Assembly (NCBI GenBank): GCA_949126835.1
Contig: OX421507.1
Coordinates: forward strand, 11,769,400-11,833,399
From: Anisus vortex
Taxonomy: Eukaryota; Mollusca; Gastropoda; Planorbidae
Length of the DNA: 64,000 nt
Direction: 5' to 3'
Shown here: positions 45,801-55,174 of the stretch, piece after piece
Layout: the number at the start of each line of letters is the position of its first letter
How positions within the stretch are numbered: the stretch's first letter is position 1
The notes under the pieces: model-generated
Told to the model about the DNA's origin: nothing
The model's database searches: none
The model's input: only the letters and a program-made list of their open reading frames with translations
Made by a program: the position numbers and the translations under genes

Positions 45801-46779
45801 CCTCAAATATCATTCTTTCGCCGATGACACCCAGCTGTATAACAGTGCAGAGCCTGAGGACTTCGACAGGCTCCTTGCTTCCATCTCCATCTGTTTCCTG
45901 GACATCCAGAGCTGGATGACGGAAAACAAGTTGAAGCTTAACAGTGAGAAGACTGAAGCTCTTATCGTCGGTACGAGACAGAGGGTCGTGTCCCTCACTG
46001 CGTCCGATCTTCAGCTGGCTGATGCAACTGTGCCTTTCTCCCCGACTATCAAAAGCCTTGGCGTCTATCTGGACTCCACGCTGTCCATGCAAACCCACAT
46101 CTCCTTCCTCACCAAAATCTGCTTCTTCCATCTGCGTCGTATTGCCGCCATCCGTCGTTATCTCACCAAGGAAGCTTGTGTTAAGCTCATCATCTCTCTC
46201 CTATTTTCCCGCTTGGACTATTGTAATTCGCTTTTGGCTGGTCTCCCGGCCCCCTCCCTTCAAGGACTCCAACGTATCCAGAACTGCGCAGCCCGACTAG
46301 TTCTCAAGAAGAAGAAGTCAAATGATATCAATCCTCTGCTCCGATATCTGCACTGGCTACCCATCAACAACCGGATCTCATATAAGCTGGCTTCCCTCTG
46401 TTATAGGTGCCTGAATAACTGCGCCCCGGATTATCTTCGCTCTTGTATGGAGCTCTACACCCAGTCCCGCCCACTTCGTTCGGCATCTGACGCGCTTACT
46501 CTGCGGATCCCTCGTGTGAGGCTAGTGTCCGCTGGCGAACGTTCATTTTCCTACGCAGGACCGTCCGCTTGGAATCACCTCCCACTACAGCTTCGCCAGA
46601 GCCCTAGCTATGACACCTTCAGGAGCCGGCTGAAGACTCACCTATTTCGTCAGCAGAATTAGCGTATTACTATATATTTCGTTGTCTGTCTGTATTCTGT
46701 AACTGTCGTCTGCGCATAGAACTGTCACCAACGGGATATGCGCTATATAAGCACCGTTATTATTTATTATTTATTTACT
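42840..46779 (+). mobile_element. CR1/L2-type non-LTR retrotransposon, near full length
   Basis: The 3' end is sharp: after the stop at 46662 a short UTR ends in GGGATATGCGCTATATAAGC and a (TTATTTA)n tail up to about 46779. The 5' border is uncertain. A GC-rich leader with CTTCGGCGTGTCGTGGAGAG (about 42905) and a C run at 42947-42959 precedes the ORF and is probably 5' UTR, so the start is approximate. No clear target duplication was found. GC content and codon use of the ORF differ strongly from the AT-rich surroundings. The same 3' tail recurs at 50.65-50.73 kb. Confidence 0.8.
43507..46662 (+). CDS. LINE ORF2: apurinic-type endonuclease plus reverse transcriptase
   Basis: An intact 1,051-codon frame from the first ATG (43507). 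The open frame reaches back to a stop at 43468, with a GTG at 43480; ATG at 43552 is an alternative start. Numbering from the GTG: residues 114-345 are an exonuclease-endonuclease-phosphatase domain with N120 (LLNSQS), E149 (ITETW), GDFN at 264-267 and SDH at 328-330. Residues about 600-880 are the reverse transcriptase, with VQLDLSAAFD (D690), VPQGSVLGP (749 on) and the catalytic FADD at 780-783. The tail contains LHWLPINNRISYKL, LRSASDALTLRIPRVR and GPSAWNHLPLQLR, usual for CR1/L2-like ORF2. The protein would nick target DNA and prime reverse transcription from it. No frameshift or internal stop is visible and all catalytic residues looked for are present, so it may be recently active. No ORF1 is recognised upstream. 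Confidence 0.93.
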   Translation: MLCLVANSELLNCFKMNQNFLRYIGKICLKRHTRVDTKVFKIIRCLGVGRRPPTKRGTRAGRLHRIWYGLSNKPLVAAPVVGVFDSFQSAPTTFAHPHKATNQKLGVCLLNSQSVNPVGKADVISDYIVENNIDILFITETWLRPGDDHKIQELTPVGYLTASFPRPAGAGGGIAVIYKRHLHAASSFSDTLPFPHTTFEAVEMTVSTTTTVTFLCIYRPPPNARNRLSEATFFDEFALALDNYNVTSHSAIVLGDFNIHWDCPSNANTKRARALLDSYSLDQVVPFPTHDHGHILDWIVTRPSDNLVSCLVACDQLVSDHSAVSFIVNITRPARKRKMVTRRKLRAIDTVAFGAEAASLLALRDPSSDPAPFLNLTLRQLLDRHAPPSLCAVSERPPAPWFSDDVKSAKQERRRAERAWRLSGLEVHRQIFREKRLLVKEAITAAKVLHFHDRIKHASSPGELHLILSSLLGSSTSTPLPTTRPLNDLPDHFSQYFQQKIATLRCSLDQDVYSPSPPSPTFSGSPLTCFLPVTIDLVKRIITRTPIKTCELDPMPGFLFAKCLDRLLPFITDIINTSLSTGVVPDCFKSAIVRPLLKKPGLDVNECKNYRPVSNLPFLSKILERVVLEQLNAHLSLHSLMPAHQSAYRHHHSTETALLRITTDLLNASDRGLVSALVQLDLSAAFDTIDHHRLIDRLRSTFGIQDIALYWFINYLQNRSQTVMIESIFSQPVHVCYGVPQGSVLGPLLFTLYTQPLSFVIERHNLKYHSFADDTQLYNSAEPEDFDRLLASISICFLDIQSWMTENKLKLNSEKTEALIVGTRQRVVSLTASDLQLADATVPFSPTIKSLGVYLDSTLSMQTHISFLTKICFFHLRRIAAIRRYLTKEACVKLIISLLFSRLDYCNSLLAGLPAPSLQGLQRIQNCAARLVLKKKKSNDINPLLRYLHWLPINNRISYKLASLCYRCLNNCAPDYLRSCMELYTQSRPLRSASDALTLRIPRVRLVSAGERSFSYAGPSAWNHLPLQLRQSPSYDTFRSRLKTHLFRQQN

Positions 46780-46914
46780 TGGAGAATGGATTTCCAAAGG
46801 ATCAGACATGTAAACGTCAGTACCACGTCGAAAAGATGCACTTGATATTGATACACAGTGACGTCTTCATTAATAAAATGTCTTCACTGCTATACTATAC
46901 AGCGACAGCAAGAC

Positions 46915-48740
46915 CAGGGGTCGGCAATCTTTCGCTAATAATGTGCCAAACTAGGATTTCTAAATCATTCTGCGTGCCAACAGCCTAAAAGTAAACCTGC
47001 TCTATTATACTTTGTAAATTATTTTTTTTTAAATTTATCTCCGTTACAAGAACAATGCAAAAAGCTATAGAGAAAATTGTTAAAGTGTTTTATATTTAAT
47101 TTTTAAACAATAAGGGTGATTATCCTCCTTTTTATTTGCATTTATACCAATTAAATTTTTTTGTTTTCCACACGTTTACATTTAGGTAACTGTTTTGTAA
47201 TCTAAATCATTAGGTTGTGAAGATATGGATCTTGCAACTGCAAGTATTGAATGATTGAATATAATATTTTGTTCTCAAAATAACTTGTAGCGTAAATACA
47301 AATAGAAATATAACCACTGTTTAGAGGAATTGATACACTTTAATCAAACAAACTGGGTAGTTAATGTGATGTTTAACTAATGTGCATATAATTTTTTGAT
47401 AATATAATATTTATATCATTTTCAACTATTTTTTTGCATCCTTGTCATTATAAAGTTATAAGTTGTAGACCATTTAATTTAATGTTTTATAAAAAAAGAA
47501 ACCAACAACATAACATTAGAAATATTAGCGCAAATAAAACGGGCTAATTATTTCCCTTAACTTAAAATAAAGTTTCTAAATTTGATTCAATATTGATGCT
47601 AAATAGGTAATGTTTTGTAATATAACAAATATTACTGATTAATTATTTTTTCTTTATATAAATCCATCATTATGGTATTCATTACAAGATTTAATTACTA
47701 TAGGTATAAAATCAATTTACGTTAAACAGTTGTAAATAAACGTTTCCTGCATTACTTGTTTATCTATTTAACCTTAAGGAAAGGAATTTATTTTTTAAAC
47801 ATTAATAATTACTACAATGGCATAATATAATGCTAATAAAAAGTCTCTTATATTTATTAAATTAATAAAAACAACATTTCTTTTACAATTATATTTATGT
47901 TTAATTATAGAAGATGAGCATAAAAACTCTTTTAAATGTAATTAGTCTGTATGAATTAATGAGCGCCTTGTCTTGAATTCTCTTCGCTAATTTATAATGG
48001 CAGATACATTGACATATTTAGTCATTTCTGAGTAGTGAAGTGTAAGTGAACTCTTTGAATGCTTTCATTTGCAATAAATACTGTTCACAATTGTAAGTTG
48101 AACCCAAAAAACTGAAAGTAGAATGAATACCTGGTAGTTGAGAATAGCAGATGACTTTCCTTAGCAGCTTCCATCCAGATTTTCCCGAAAATTTGGCACA
48201 TTTCGAGACCCATTTGAAATCCAACTGGATGTGTTTTAAAATCGCCAATATCCACCCAATTAAAAAAAAAAAACTTCTACATCTAAGAAGGTTGTAGTAA
48301 GATCAAGCCAGTTAGGCTTGATGATGTATGAAAAGATGAGTCCATTAATTTGAAAGTCTTGAAACTTCATTTGAGTGCTTCGATGTGCTTCTGAAAAAGC
48401 CCAACTATCTATCTTAATATATGCTTTTATAAAGGGAAGTACATATAGTTAAATGTATTGAAATTGATTTCAATCAAGATATATGCAAATCCATTCCAGT
48501 GGTCTAACAGTTCAAGTGCTGTTTGACCCCGTCCTTGTAAATGCGTTCAACTCACTGAAATGTGCCACTCTCCCATTAAGAAACATCAGGTTCAACAGTC
48601 AGACTTCCTCACTCAGAACCGGAAAATGTTGTGTGTTTTTTTTCATCAATAAAAAAACACCTCTTAGAGGTCTCGGGTGCCACTGAAAATCGCTCTGCGT
48701 GCCGAATTTGGCACGCGTTCCTTAGGGTTGCCGACCCCTG
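46915..48740 (-). mobile_element. 1.83-kb hAT element, second long copy
   Basis: Ends CAGGGGTCGGCAATC and, inverted, CAGGGGTCGGCAACC. Flanking octamers AGCAAGAC and TGCCAGAC agree at 6 of 8 positions, a slightly worn target duplication. Internal blocks such as AAATAAAACGGGCTAATTA and AACATTAATAATTACTAC match the 40.2-kb element, and the minus strand carries a transposase remnant. Confidence 0.88.
48018..48248 (-). pseudogene. hAT transposase remnant (C-terminus)
   Basis: A 76-codon open piece contains KLLRKVICYSQLPGIHSTF, then FLGSTYNCEQYLLQMKAF, then a stop. This corresponds to the last part of hAT transposases of the ZBED5-like type, where a 'FPNLR..A..I..LFGSTYLCEQ.FS.MK' region is typical. 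Further remnants lie at 48250-48680 on the same strand (for example LNLMFLNGRVAHFSELNAF near 48.57 kb), separated by stops. The usual gene would encode about 500-600 residues; here no long frame remains and the DNA-binding finger cannot be found. Confidence 0.75.
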
Positions 48741-49490
48741 TGCCAGACTACGCCTTCTAGTTTCCACAGCCTACTTTATACTTTGACCGGCTACACAAAT
48801 CAAGACGTCCTTGTGATGTGCAGTTGTAGAAACGAACAAGACTAACCTGTCCGATGTGCCCAAACAAATGTAGCAGCGTGAACTACCGCAGAAGTTGCAA
48901 GTACAAAAGCCAGAGTCAGGGAGAGGTCTGTGCGTGGCACGCATAGGTTTAGTTTTGGGTTTCATTTCAAAGATGCGCTTCTGCACACCATTTTTTTCGG
49001 CCACGACCTGTAACATGGTCGAAAACCTTGACTGTGAAAGTAAAAAATTGAATTTTTCATTTCTCCAGTTCACTCAATTTTCAAAAACGGCTCTTCTATG
49101 TATACTTCGTTTTCTTTCAGGTAGCGAAACACCTGGTTTTCGTGAGATGCTTCCGCAGCGGAATCGAAAGTTAAGAGAAAAACAACAACAACTGTTGTTT
49201 ATTTACTTAATCCTTGATTTTCTTTTTCACCTGCTCAATCAAACTGATCACATAAGGAAGGGGTGGGAGATTAAATATCGCATTCGTTAGTTGCAAATGA
49301 ACTAAATGCTACACCTGTAAAAATTCAATTATAAAAACAGAATCATATTTACAAGCTTAAAAACTTATTTTTGGTATCCAATGTAAGTTGTTGTTTTTAT
49401 TTAGCTTTTTATTATTGATTTCGTTTTCGTTTCCTTTTTTACCCAGTTTTTACTTTGTTTTCTTTATTTTTTCTTAAGTGACCCTCAAAA
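48741..49490. other. Unassigned stretch
   Basis: An open frame at 48895-49290 (131 codons) shows no domain. T-rich sequence follows to 49480. Confidence 0.5.
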
Positions 49491-49499
49491 TGGCGTCTT

Positions 49500-49578
49500 C
49501 TTGCTGTTCGGGAAGTCCCCCTTCCCCGCCGCCTTCACCTCCCATCTCCCCGCCCACCCTTCCCTTGCTACGCCACTG
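49500..49578 (-). mobile_element. DNA-transposon end, CAGTGGCGTAGCAAGG inverted
   Basis: Ends CCTTGCTACGCCACTG at 49578, preceded by a C-rich stretch. It is the inverted counterpart of the end at 14000, and only this end is visible. Confidence 0.45.
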
Positions 49579-50469
49579 AGCGTCTTTAGCTTTTAAGACA
49601 GTTAATAAGATTAGAAATTGTAACGGTAGAATTTTAGTACGTTTTGTGTGTGTGTGTGCAGCTGGAAAAAGGGAAGTAATAGAGACGCAAAGGTCGAACT
49701 CGGAATGGGCAATAATTAATGGGACTGATAATTATGTTTTTACAGGTTTCAAAACGTTACGATATTTTTATTTACTCTATTTCACAAAAATTAAAAGTCA
49801 AAATGGGTTGATTGGCGTATCTCTACATTACTTTCTTGTTGTACAGAGTTTATTAGCACGGTGGCCTATCGGCAACGCATTCGAGTGGCGTACCGATGGT
49901 CCTGGGTTCGAATAATGGTGAAGGCTAGAATTTTTTTCTTTGACTCGAGGGTGTCCCCGAGGCTACCCAGCTCTAATGGGTACCTGACATTAGCAAGCGT
50001 TTATAGAGGCGGCGGGTTTCGGAAAATCGCACGCGCGAGTCGGCCCGAACGAACTCGTGCGAGGAATGTTACTATGTTTGCTTTGCAGGTGTTCGTAGAG
50101 GACGCGGGTCTGTCGAGGCGACAGATTTGCCGACCGGCGCGGGAAATTACCAGAACTAGTTTTTAGTTCTTGTTGCGCGTTGCCGCGCCGGACTGTGTAG
50201 GCTGTGCACTGTCTTTAAGGTGACCCCAGAATGACCCTGGTCTGTCTGGCGATGAAGCGTGACGTGTTTGTTGTTTCGTCTGGCTTTTTCCTTTTTTTGC
50301 TGGCTGTGTGTTTACAAATATTTCTTGATAAACGACGGCTCAAGATGGATGTTGACATACTTATCGCTGCAGTTTTCAAAAGACCGTTAATATAGGACAA
50401 AAGAATGAAACATTTGCCCACAGGAATCTCATAGACAAAGCATGGAAGGAAATCAACAAAGATATGAAC

Positions 50470-50600
50470 AGTGTCTGTCTATCTATCTGTTTGTCTGCCT
50501 GTCTGCCTGCCTGTTTGTTTCTCTGTCTGCCTGTCTGTCTTTCAGTCTACCTGTCTGCTTGTCGGACTGTAAAATGTATGTACGCGTGTTTGTCTGTCTG
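50470..50600 (+). repeat. (CTGT)/(CTGC)n microsatellite
   Basis: CTGTCTGTCTGCCTGCCTG-type units with interruptions, inside the Harbinger element. Confidence 0.85.
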
Positions 50601-50652
50601 TTTCCCACCCACACATGCTTATTGTCTGTTGGTATAAACAGCTATGCTTACA

Positions 50653-50728
50653 GCAGCGCACAGAACTGTTCTTAACGGGAACGGGATATGCGCTGTATAA
50701 GTCTCATATTTATTTATTATTTATTTTT
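50653..50728 (+). mobile_element. 3' tail of the CR1/L2-type LINE
   Basis: GCGCACAGAACTGTTC, then GGGATATGCGCTGTATAAG and a (TTATTTA)n tail match the 3' UTR of the intact LINE at 46.71-46.78 kb. The tail abuts the transposase stop codon. Only the 3' end is present, as expected for a strongly 5'-truncated insertion; the microsatellite just upstream may have arisen with it. Confidence 0.75.
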
Positions 50729-51317
50729 AAACTAATGGATGGCTCTTGAAGAATGCTTTGAAAATGTCTCTTGTCGACTTGGCATCATTGCTTGGCCTGC
50801 CACTTTTTTCCCAGACAATTGCAGAATTCTCACAGGAAACTTCTGTGTAGTTGTGATTAATTCTTTCCCTGTCAAAGATGACATTGTGCAAAACACAGAT
50901 GTATTTTATAATGCGATCTACAAGTTCAGCGTGTGTTTCAATTGGTATGGTCAAAGGACGCCACTTAGAAGTCAAAATTCCAAAGGCACATTCAACTGTA
51001 TTTCTGCTTCTGGACAACCGTTTGTTGAAACAATCTTCATCGGGGGGTAGGTTTTGTCCTCCATAAGGTTTCAGCAAACAGTGCATCAAGGGGTAAGCTT
51101 CATCTGCGACGATCACAAAAGGCGCCACATCATTTGAGTTGGGCAGGGTTGTTGGTTCCGGAATTTGCAGTGTTCCACTCATAATAGCTTTATAAAGACT
51201 AGAAGCTTGGAATGTCCCTCCATCGCTCTGCTTTCCGTAGCCTCCCACATCGATCACGATAAATCGGTAATTTGCATCTACTAGAGCTTGGAGAACAATG
51301 GAGAAAAAATGCTGTTT
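50727..51317 (-). pseudogene. Harbinger DDE transposase, C-terminal two thirds
   Basis: The minus strand reads HFFSIVLQALVDANYRFIVI, DVGGYGKQSDGGTFQ, VIVADEAYPL, KPYGG, FNKRLSRSRNTVECAFGIL and SKWRPL and stops at 50727. This is the DDE_4 (HARBI1-type) nuclease core. The acidic triad is complete: Asp at 51249-51251, Asp at 51102-51104 and Glu at 50991-50993 (D-48-D-36-E spacing). The conserved frame begins at about 51317, with no ATG at its head and only 210 bp left before the TIR, whereas full-length relatives have about 150-200 more N-terminal residues (general family knowledge). The N-terminal helix-turn-helix region is therefore deleted. The catalytic part shows no stop or shift. The enzyme would cut and paste the element at TTA/TWA targets. 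Confidence 0.9.
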
Positions 51318-51674
51318 AACAATAAAAAGTCATCAATGAAAGAAGCCATTTTGTCTGTTTGCTATTGCAAGGAGAGACTGGATTGCATATGAAGTGTTAG
51401 TTGTCTCGTCTGGCTTTTTCCCGCTTTTGCTATAAACACCAACCGCGCGAGTGATTAGGCGCGGTTTTCTAGCGCGAGTAACCAGCTCGCGGCAACCCGC
51501 CTACCCGCCGCCTCTATAAACGTAGCCTTAGTTGGGGTAAAGTAAATGCTGCTGTGCATTGTGATGGCCACACATCCCCTAGTATGCAGTAGCCACTGAA
51601 ACTGGTGACCGCTGCTTCACCGGCCCTATGATCAATTTGGTCCGACGGGTACTTTACTTACTATACAGAGTTCA

Positions 51675-52670
51675 GATAAATGGTTTTAATTGCGGCATAG
51701 AGCGGTAGAGCAGAGAGCCAAGAGAAAGATAATGGGCAGAGACCAGAGAGACTACACCACCATATTATAGATTGAATAATTTATTGGCAGTACAGCCCAG
51801 TTGCAGCTATCAACCGAGAAGAGTTTATGTTTTTTTACTTGGCATCGTTTCAGAGATGTCAATTTGATAAAACTTATGCCATTCTTGTTATTGTATATAC
51901 CTAAAAGATTAATCAAGGCCGTCAGGTTATACCTATGTTTACACAAATTTCACTTGTGTTAAAATCTAAACATATTTTTTTCCAGAAGATACAAGTAAAA
52001 AAAATACGAAATCTTCGCAAAACCAAACAGTTGGCCTAAACTTTAGAATATTTTACAACTTCAATTTTTAGTGTTCCTGTTGCCCCAACGGTCTGAAGCC
52101 CCAAAAATTACTTGAATAACTTCTATGGCTGGAAACAAGAGTAAATTCACGCTTTTTTGTTGTTGTTGTTTTTTCAACTCTATATTTGTGGTTTCGTAGC
52201 TTGTGCTTTAATTTTACTGTCTTAAATTTGTTCTAGAGTCCTTTGGAATGCCAACGCACTACCCCAGGTATCATACAGAATGCTGAGTTTACTCACTCAT
52301 TTAGTCTCGGCTAACATACATTTTGGAGATTCTCCTGTTCGACGCCAGCGACGAAACGCTGCAAGTCCACGAGACATGTTACGTGTTGGGTGCCACGTGC
52401 TTCCTCCGTCCCAACGTCTGTACCCACCATGGGGTACTCAAAGCGACGAAGTGTGGTAACCATTGATACGCTACTTTTAAGAGTACACCGGTGGGCCAAC
52501 ACATACCTGGCAAAGCCCCTGATACGCGACCGATTATCATTGCACTTCCGAGCGCGCCACCACGTTAAATGATCAAAGATGAATTCCGCAGGTGGGGATA
52601 AAAGGTAGTGCATGTTGTGCGGAGACTGTACCCCTTTGTTACACAGGGCGGATCGCCTCTGACAGGATCT
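51675..52670. other. Unassigned stretch
   Basis: A frame of 139 codons on the minus strand (52311-52730) is open but has no recognised domain, and its upper part is the MITE described next. The rest shows no features. Confidence 0.5.
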
Positions 52671-52674
52671 TTGA

Positions 52675-52792
52675 GGACTCAAGTCTTTCCTACAAGAAAA
52701 AAAGCAGGATAACTTATAGGCTGTTGGCACGTTGAGTGAATTAGAAATCCTACTTCAGCACACTATTATCAAAAGGTTGCGGACACCTGTTT
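52675..52792 (-). mobile_element. 5' half of a hAT MITE
   Basis: On the minus strand it starts CAGGTGTCCGCAACC, continues AGGATTTCTAATTCA, CGTGCCAACAGCC and TTTCTTGTAGGAAAGACTTG, matching the 13.7- and 40.0-kb MITEs in order. The right half is lost. Confidence 0.7.
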
Positions 52793-52799
52793 TAGGATA

Positions 52800-53185
52800 A
52801 TAAATGATCTATGATATATGGTATGGGCCTAGACCATATATCTTGACCATAAATCCTAGAATATGTATTATAGACTATGTATCAAAAAACTCATACAATA
52901 TATCATGCATAACATTTCAAAGATGAACTTTGCAACTTGGCATTTGCAACCTATGTTATCTGGACCGCATATTCTGTAGAAATGAAATCACACACTTACA
53001 CACAAATATACACCCAAACACACACACAAACATACACACACACAACAAGTCTGCAGCTAATCATTTAGCCCAACAATACAACGCCAGCTTTCATGACATG
53101 GCTGTAGGGCGGACTATTAGCGCGAACGTCCCCATTAACAACTATTCTCAATCCTCCCAATCCTCACACTCACCCACCCCACCCC
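52800..53185. other. Unassigned stretch with short (CA)n
   Basis: CACACAAACATACACACA at about 53018-53043; otherwise unremarkable. Confidence 0.55.
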
Positions 53186-53187
53186 CC

Positions 53188-53199
53188 CCTCTCTCTCTC

Positions 53200-53262
<63 letters not shown>
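53188..53262 (+). repeat. (CT)n microsatellite
   Basis: About 36 CT units with one CGCT interruption. Confidence 0.95.
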
Positions 53263-53264
<2 letters not shown>

Positions 53265-53265
<1 letters not shown>

Positions 53266-53885
53266 TCCAAAGCCCAACCCCGACTTTCAATAAACTGCTA
53301 CAGATGTTTTTTTGCTTTGCGATATAAAGTTCTTTCTTTTTTTTTTACTCACATTATCAACTGGAATGGTCCGCCCTGGTCACACAGTGGTAGAAGGGGG
53401 TAGGTTGTGCTAGTTGTGGACTAATGAGGTACATTGTTGTACAGTATGTTTCAGGGATTCTTAACCTATTAACCATATTGTCGCCGGCAGGTCTTGGGCA
53501 ATGCCCCTGACGCTCTGCATGAGTTTTGGGCCAAGGGCATAATCATCTTCTTTCCAGAAAGAACGTCCGTGAACGTTTATGAAAATTCAGATATGAATGT
53601 TGTTATTTTTTTTTTCGTGTTAAATCTGGAAAATTTGATAATTCCTTGTCAATCACATTTCGTTTAACAATATTTCCATGTTCGTGCTGGAAGTAAAATG
53701 CATTTCTTACACCTAAGTTTGCCAAATGTGCCATTAGTGGCGTCACACTTTATAAACATCCCATGTGTCTCTTTAAGTTTAGAGTTTGGATAATGGATCA
53801 GAGGTTTATAAAAAAAAAACATTTTATAGGCTTCCCATATTGCTAATCATTGTTAAAATAGTTTTAGAAATAGTTCCCAAATTCT
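53265..53885. other. Unassigned stretch
   Basis: No gene or repeat recognised. Confidence 0.55.
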
Positions 53886-53888
53886 ATT

Positions 53889-54256
53889 CTACGGCATCCT
53901 TCCGTCTCGCGAGACGATGGTGCATCACCGTGGTTCGAGGTTGCACTTCCTCGTGTGGCTGAGCAGGCCTATCCTTGAGTGACAGTCTCTTTTACAGCCT
54001 TTGCACACGTGTTCAGTGGTTTCTATTTTCTGCGCCTTTCTTCTGGCCCTTTTTTTCTATGGTCTCATCCATCCTACTTTCCTCTCTTTTGACCCCTTCC
54101 CTGACAGCAGTGCGCCAGGTGGACCGATCCTATGCCTTCCCCTCCCAGTCATCTGTGCTTTTTCTGGCTGTTCTCATGTCCCTCTGGCAGACATCTTTGT
54201 AACGGAGGCGTGGGCGACCTGTTTACCTCTTTCCAGATGCCAATTCTCAATATAAG
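53889..54256 (-). pseudogene. LINE ORF2 C-terminus with zinc finger, plus 3' UTR
   Basis: The minus strand reads ELASGKR, stop, TGRPRLRYKDVCQRDMR, DDWEGKA, stop, DRSTWRTAVREGV. After a shift it continues HVCKGCKRDCHSRIGLLSH and TRKCNLEPR with a stop at 53925-53927. The 'GRPRLRYKDVCKRDM..W..A.DR..WR' helix and the terminal CxxC..H-type finger are the known ending of a LINE ORF2 group found widely in invertebrates. Two in-frame stops and at least one frameshift make it a pseudogene. The 3' UTR contains the perfect palindrome GTCTCGCGAGAC at 53904-53915, shared with the fragment at 7.7 kb. Nothing further 5' can be followed beyond about 54256. Confidence 0.82.
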
Positions 54257-54374
54257 AGGTCCTTTATGTTCCACCTTCAGTTTGTCAAAGTAGATAGACG
54301 TACTACGCAAATAAGATAATTAAGCACTGGGGCGCCACAAGGGTGCGTCCTCTCTCCAGTTCTATATACTATAT

Positions 54375-54480
54375 CAGCGGTTCCCAAACTGGGGGGCGCG
54401 ACCCCCTTGGGGGTCGAATAACCATTTCGCGGGGGTCGCCAAAGACCTTCGGAAAACGTATGTTTTTGATGGTCCTAGGA
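54375..54480 (+). mobile_element. hAT-type terminal segment
   Basis: Starts CAGCGGTTCCCAAACTGGGG, then GGCGCGACCCCCTTGGGGGTCG and GGGGGTCGCCAAAG. This is a terminus widely seen in animal hAT elements, with a strong GACCCCC/GGGGGTC hairpin just inside. GGGTCGCCAAAG is seen again at the right edge of the window (63978 on). No opposite end was found. Confidence 0.6.
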
Positions 54481-54489
54481 GCCGAAACA

Positions 54490-55080
54490 CAGTTCATCTT
54501 TCCGTCTCCAAGAGAGTCCACCTACATGCAGATACATCCGCATACTACGTGTAGGCTACTTGGCATAATGTCATCAATACAGGTGTGACAAGGTCGGCAC
54601 CATAATGCACGCATGCGGACCAGTAACACGTCTGTAGAGAGTTGTGTTAAAAAGCCTTTTCTCTGTTAAAAGCAGCCATTGTGTTAAAAGCAGTAGGCCT
54701 AGTATTGGCGATAAAACGACCGACACTTCATGAATATTTTGGAATTTAGTGTAGATTCTGTTCGGTCTGGATTTCAAAACAATTAGTGACCAAAAGTAAT
54801 CGGAGCTCACTTTATGATATATGGACAAATATTAGCAACAAAGACATTGTCACACCAGTTAAAAGATGTAATATAAAGCGTCATAAGTTGTGCCCTTTTG
54901 TAAAACAAAATCTTTAAACAGTCGACTGTTTTCGCAATTGTGCAACGAGTATGATGCTCCGAAAATATGCCTTAATTTATCTAAAAAGATCCGATCATTC
55001 CAAATGAAATTTAGCTTTTGCATAAAAAATTTGATGAAAATGAAATGTATATGCTGTCTACTTCAGGTCCCACGAAGAGG
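54490..55080. other. Unassigned stretch
   Basis: No recognised features. Confidence 0.55.
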
Positions 55081-55082
55081 GC

Positions 55083-55084
<2 letters not shown>

Positions 55085-55172
<88 letters not shown>
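55085..55172 (+). repeat. (GT)n microsatellite
   Basis: More than 40 GT units with one early TTTG break. Cys-Val repeat frames over it are artefacts. Confidence 0.97.
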
Positions 55173-55174
55173 TT

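Larger units (their letters stand above)
49993..51527 (-). mobile_element. PIF/Harbinger element, 1,535 bp, TTA duplication
   Basis: TIRs share GTTTATAGAGGCGGCGGGT near each end (after GCAAGC at the left and, on the minus strand, GGCTAC at the right). The 3-bp TTA is duplicated (49990-49992 and 51528-51530), the hallmark of this superfamily. It carries a truncated transposase on the minus strand, a CTGT/CTGC microsatellite and a LINE 3' tail. A second, DNA-binding (Myb/SANT-like) ORF usual for autonomous Harbingers is absent, so this copy is non-autonomous. Confidence 0.92.
49853..51663 (+). mobile_element. tRNA-derived SINE split by a Harbinger element
   Basis: The head at 49853-49920 has an A-box-like GGTGGCCTATCGGCAACGC and a B-box GGGTTCGAATAA. 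The body runs to GGGTACCTGACATTA at 49992 and resumes at 51528 with TTAGTTGGGGTAAAGT, exactly as in the unsplit SINE at 38.9 kb. TACAGAGTTTA (49842-49852) and TACAGAGTTCA (51664-51674) flank the whole as a target duplication. The SINE without the insert is about 273 bp. Confidence 0.9.

Noticed and set aside
43980..46131. Several antisense frames over the LINE
   Set aside because: Shadows of the sense ORF2 with GC-rich third positions; no independent support.
52517..52690. Host exon on the minus strand with good acceptor and donor
   Set aside because: The acceptor lies within a hAT MITE found elsewhere in the window; no protein similarity is recognised. Kept only as an exonisation idea.
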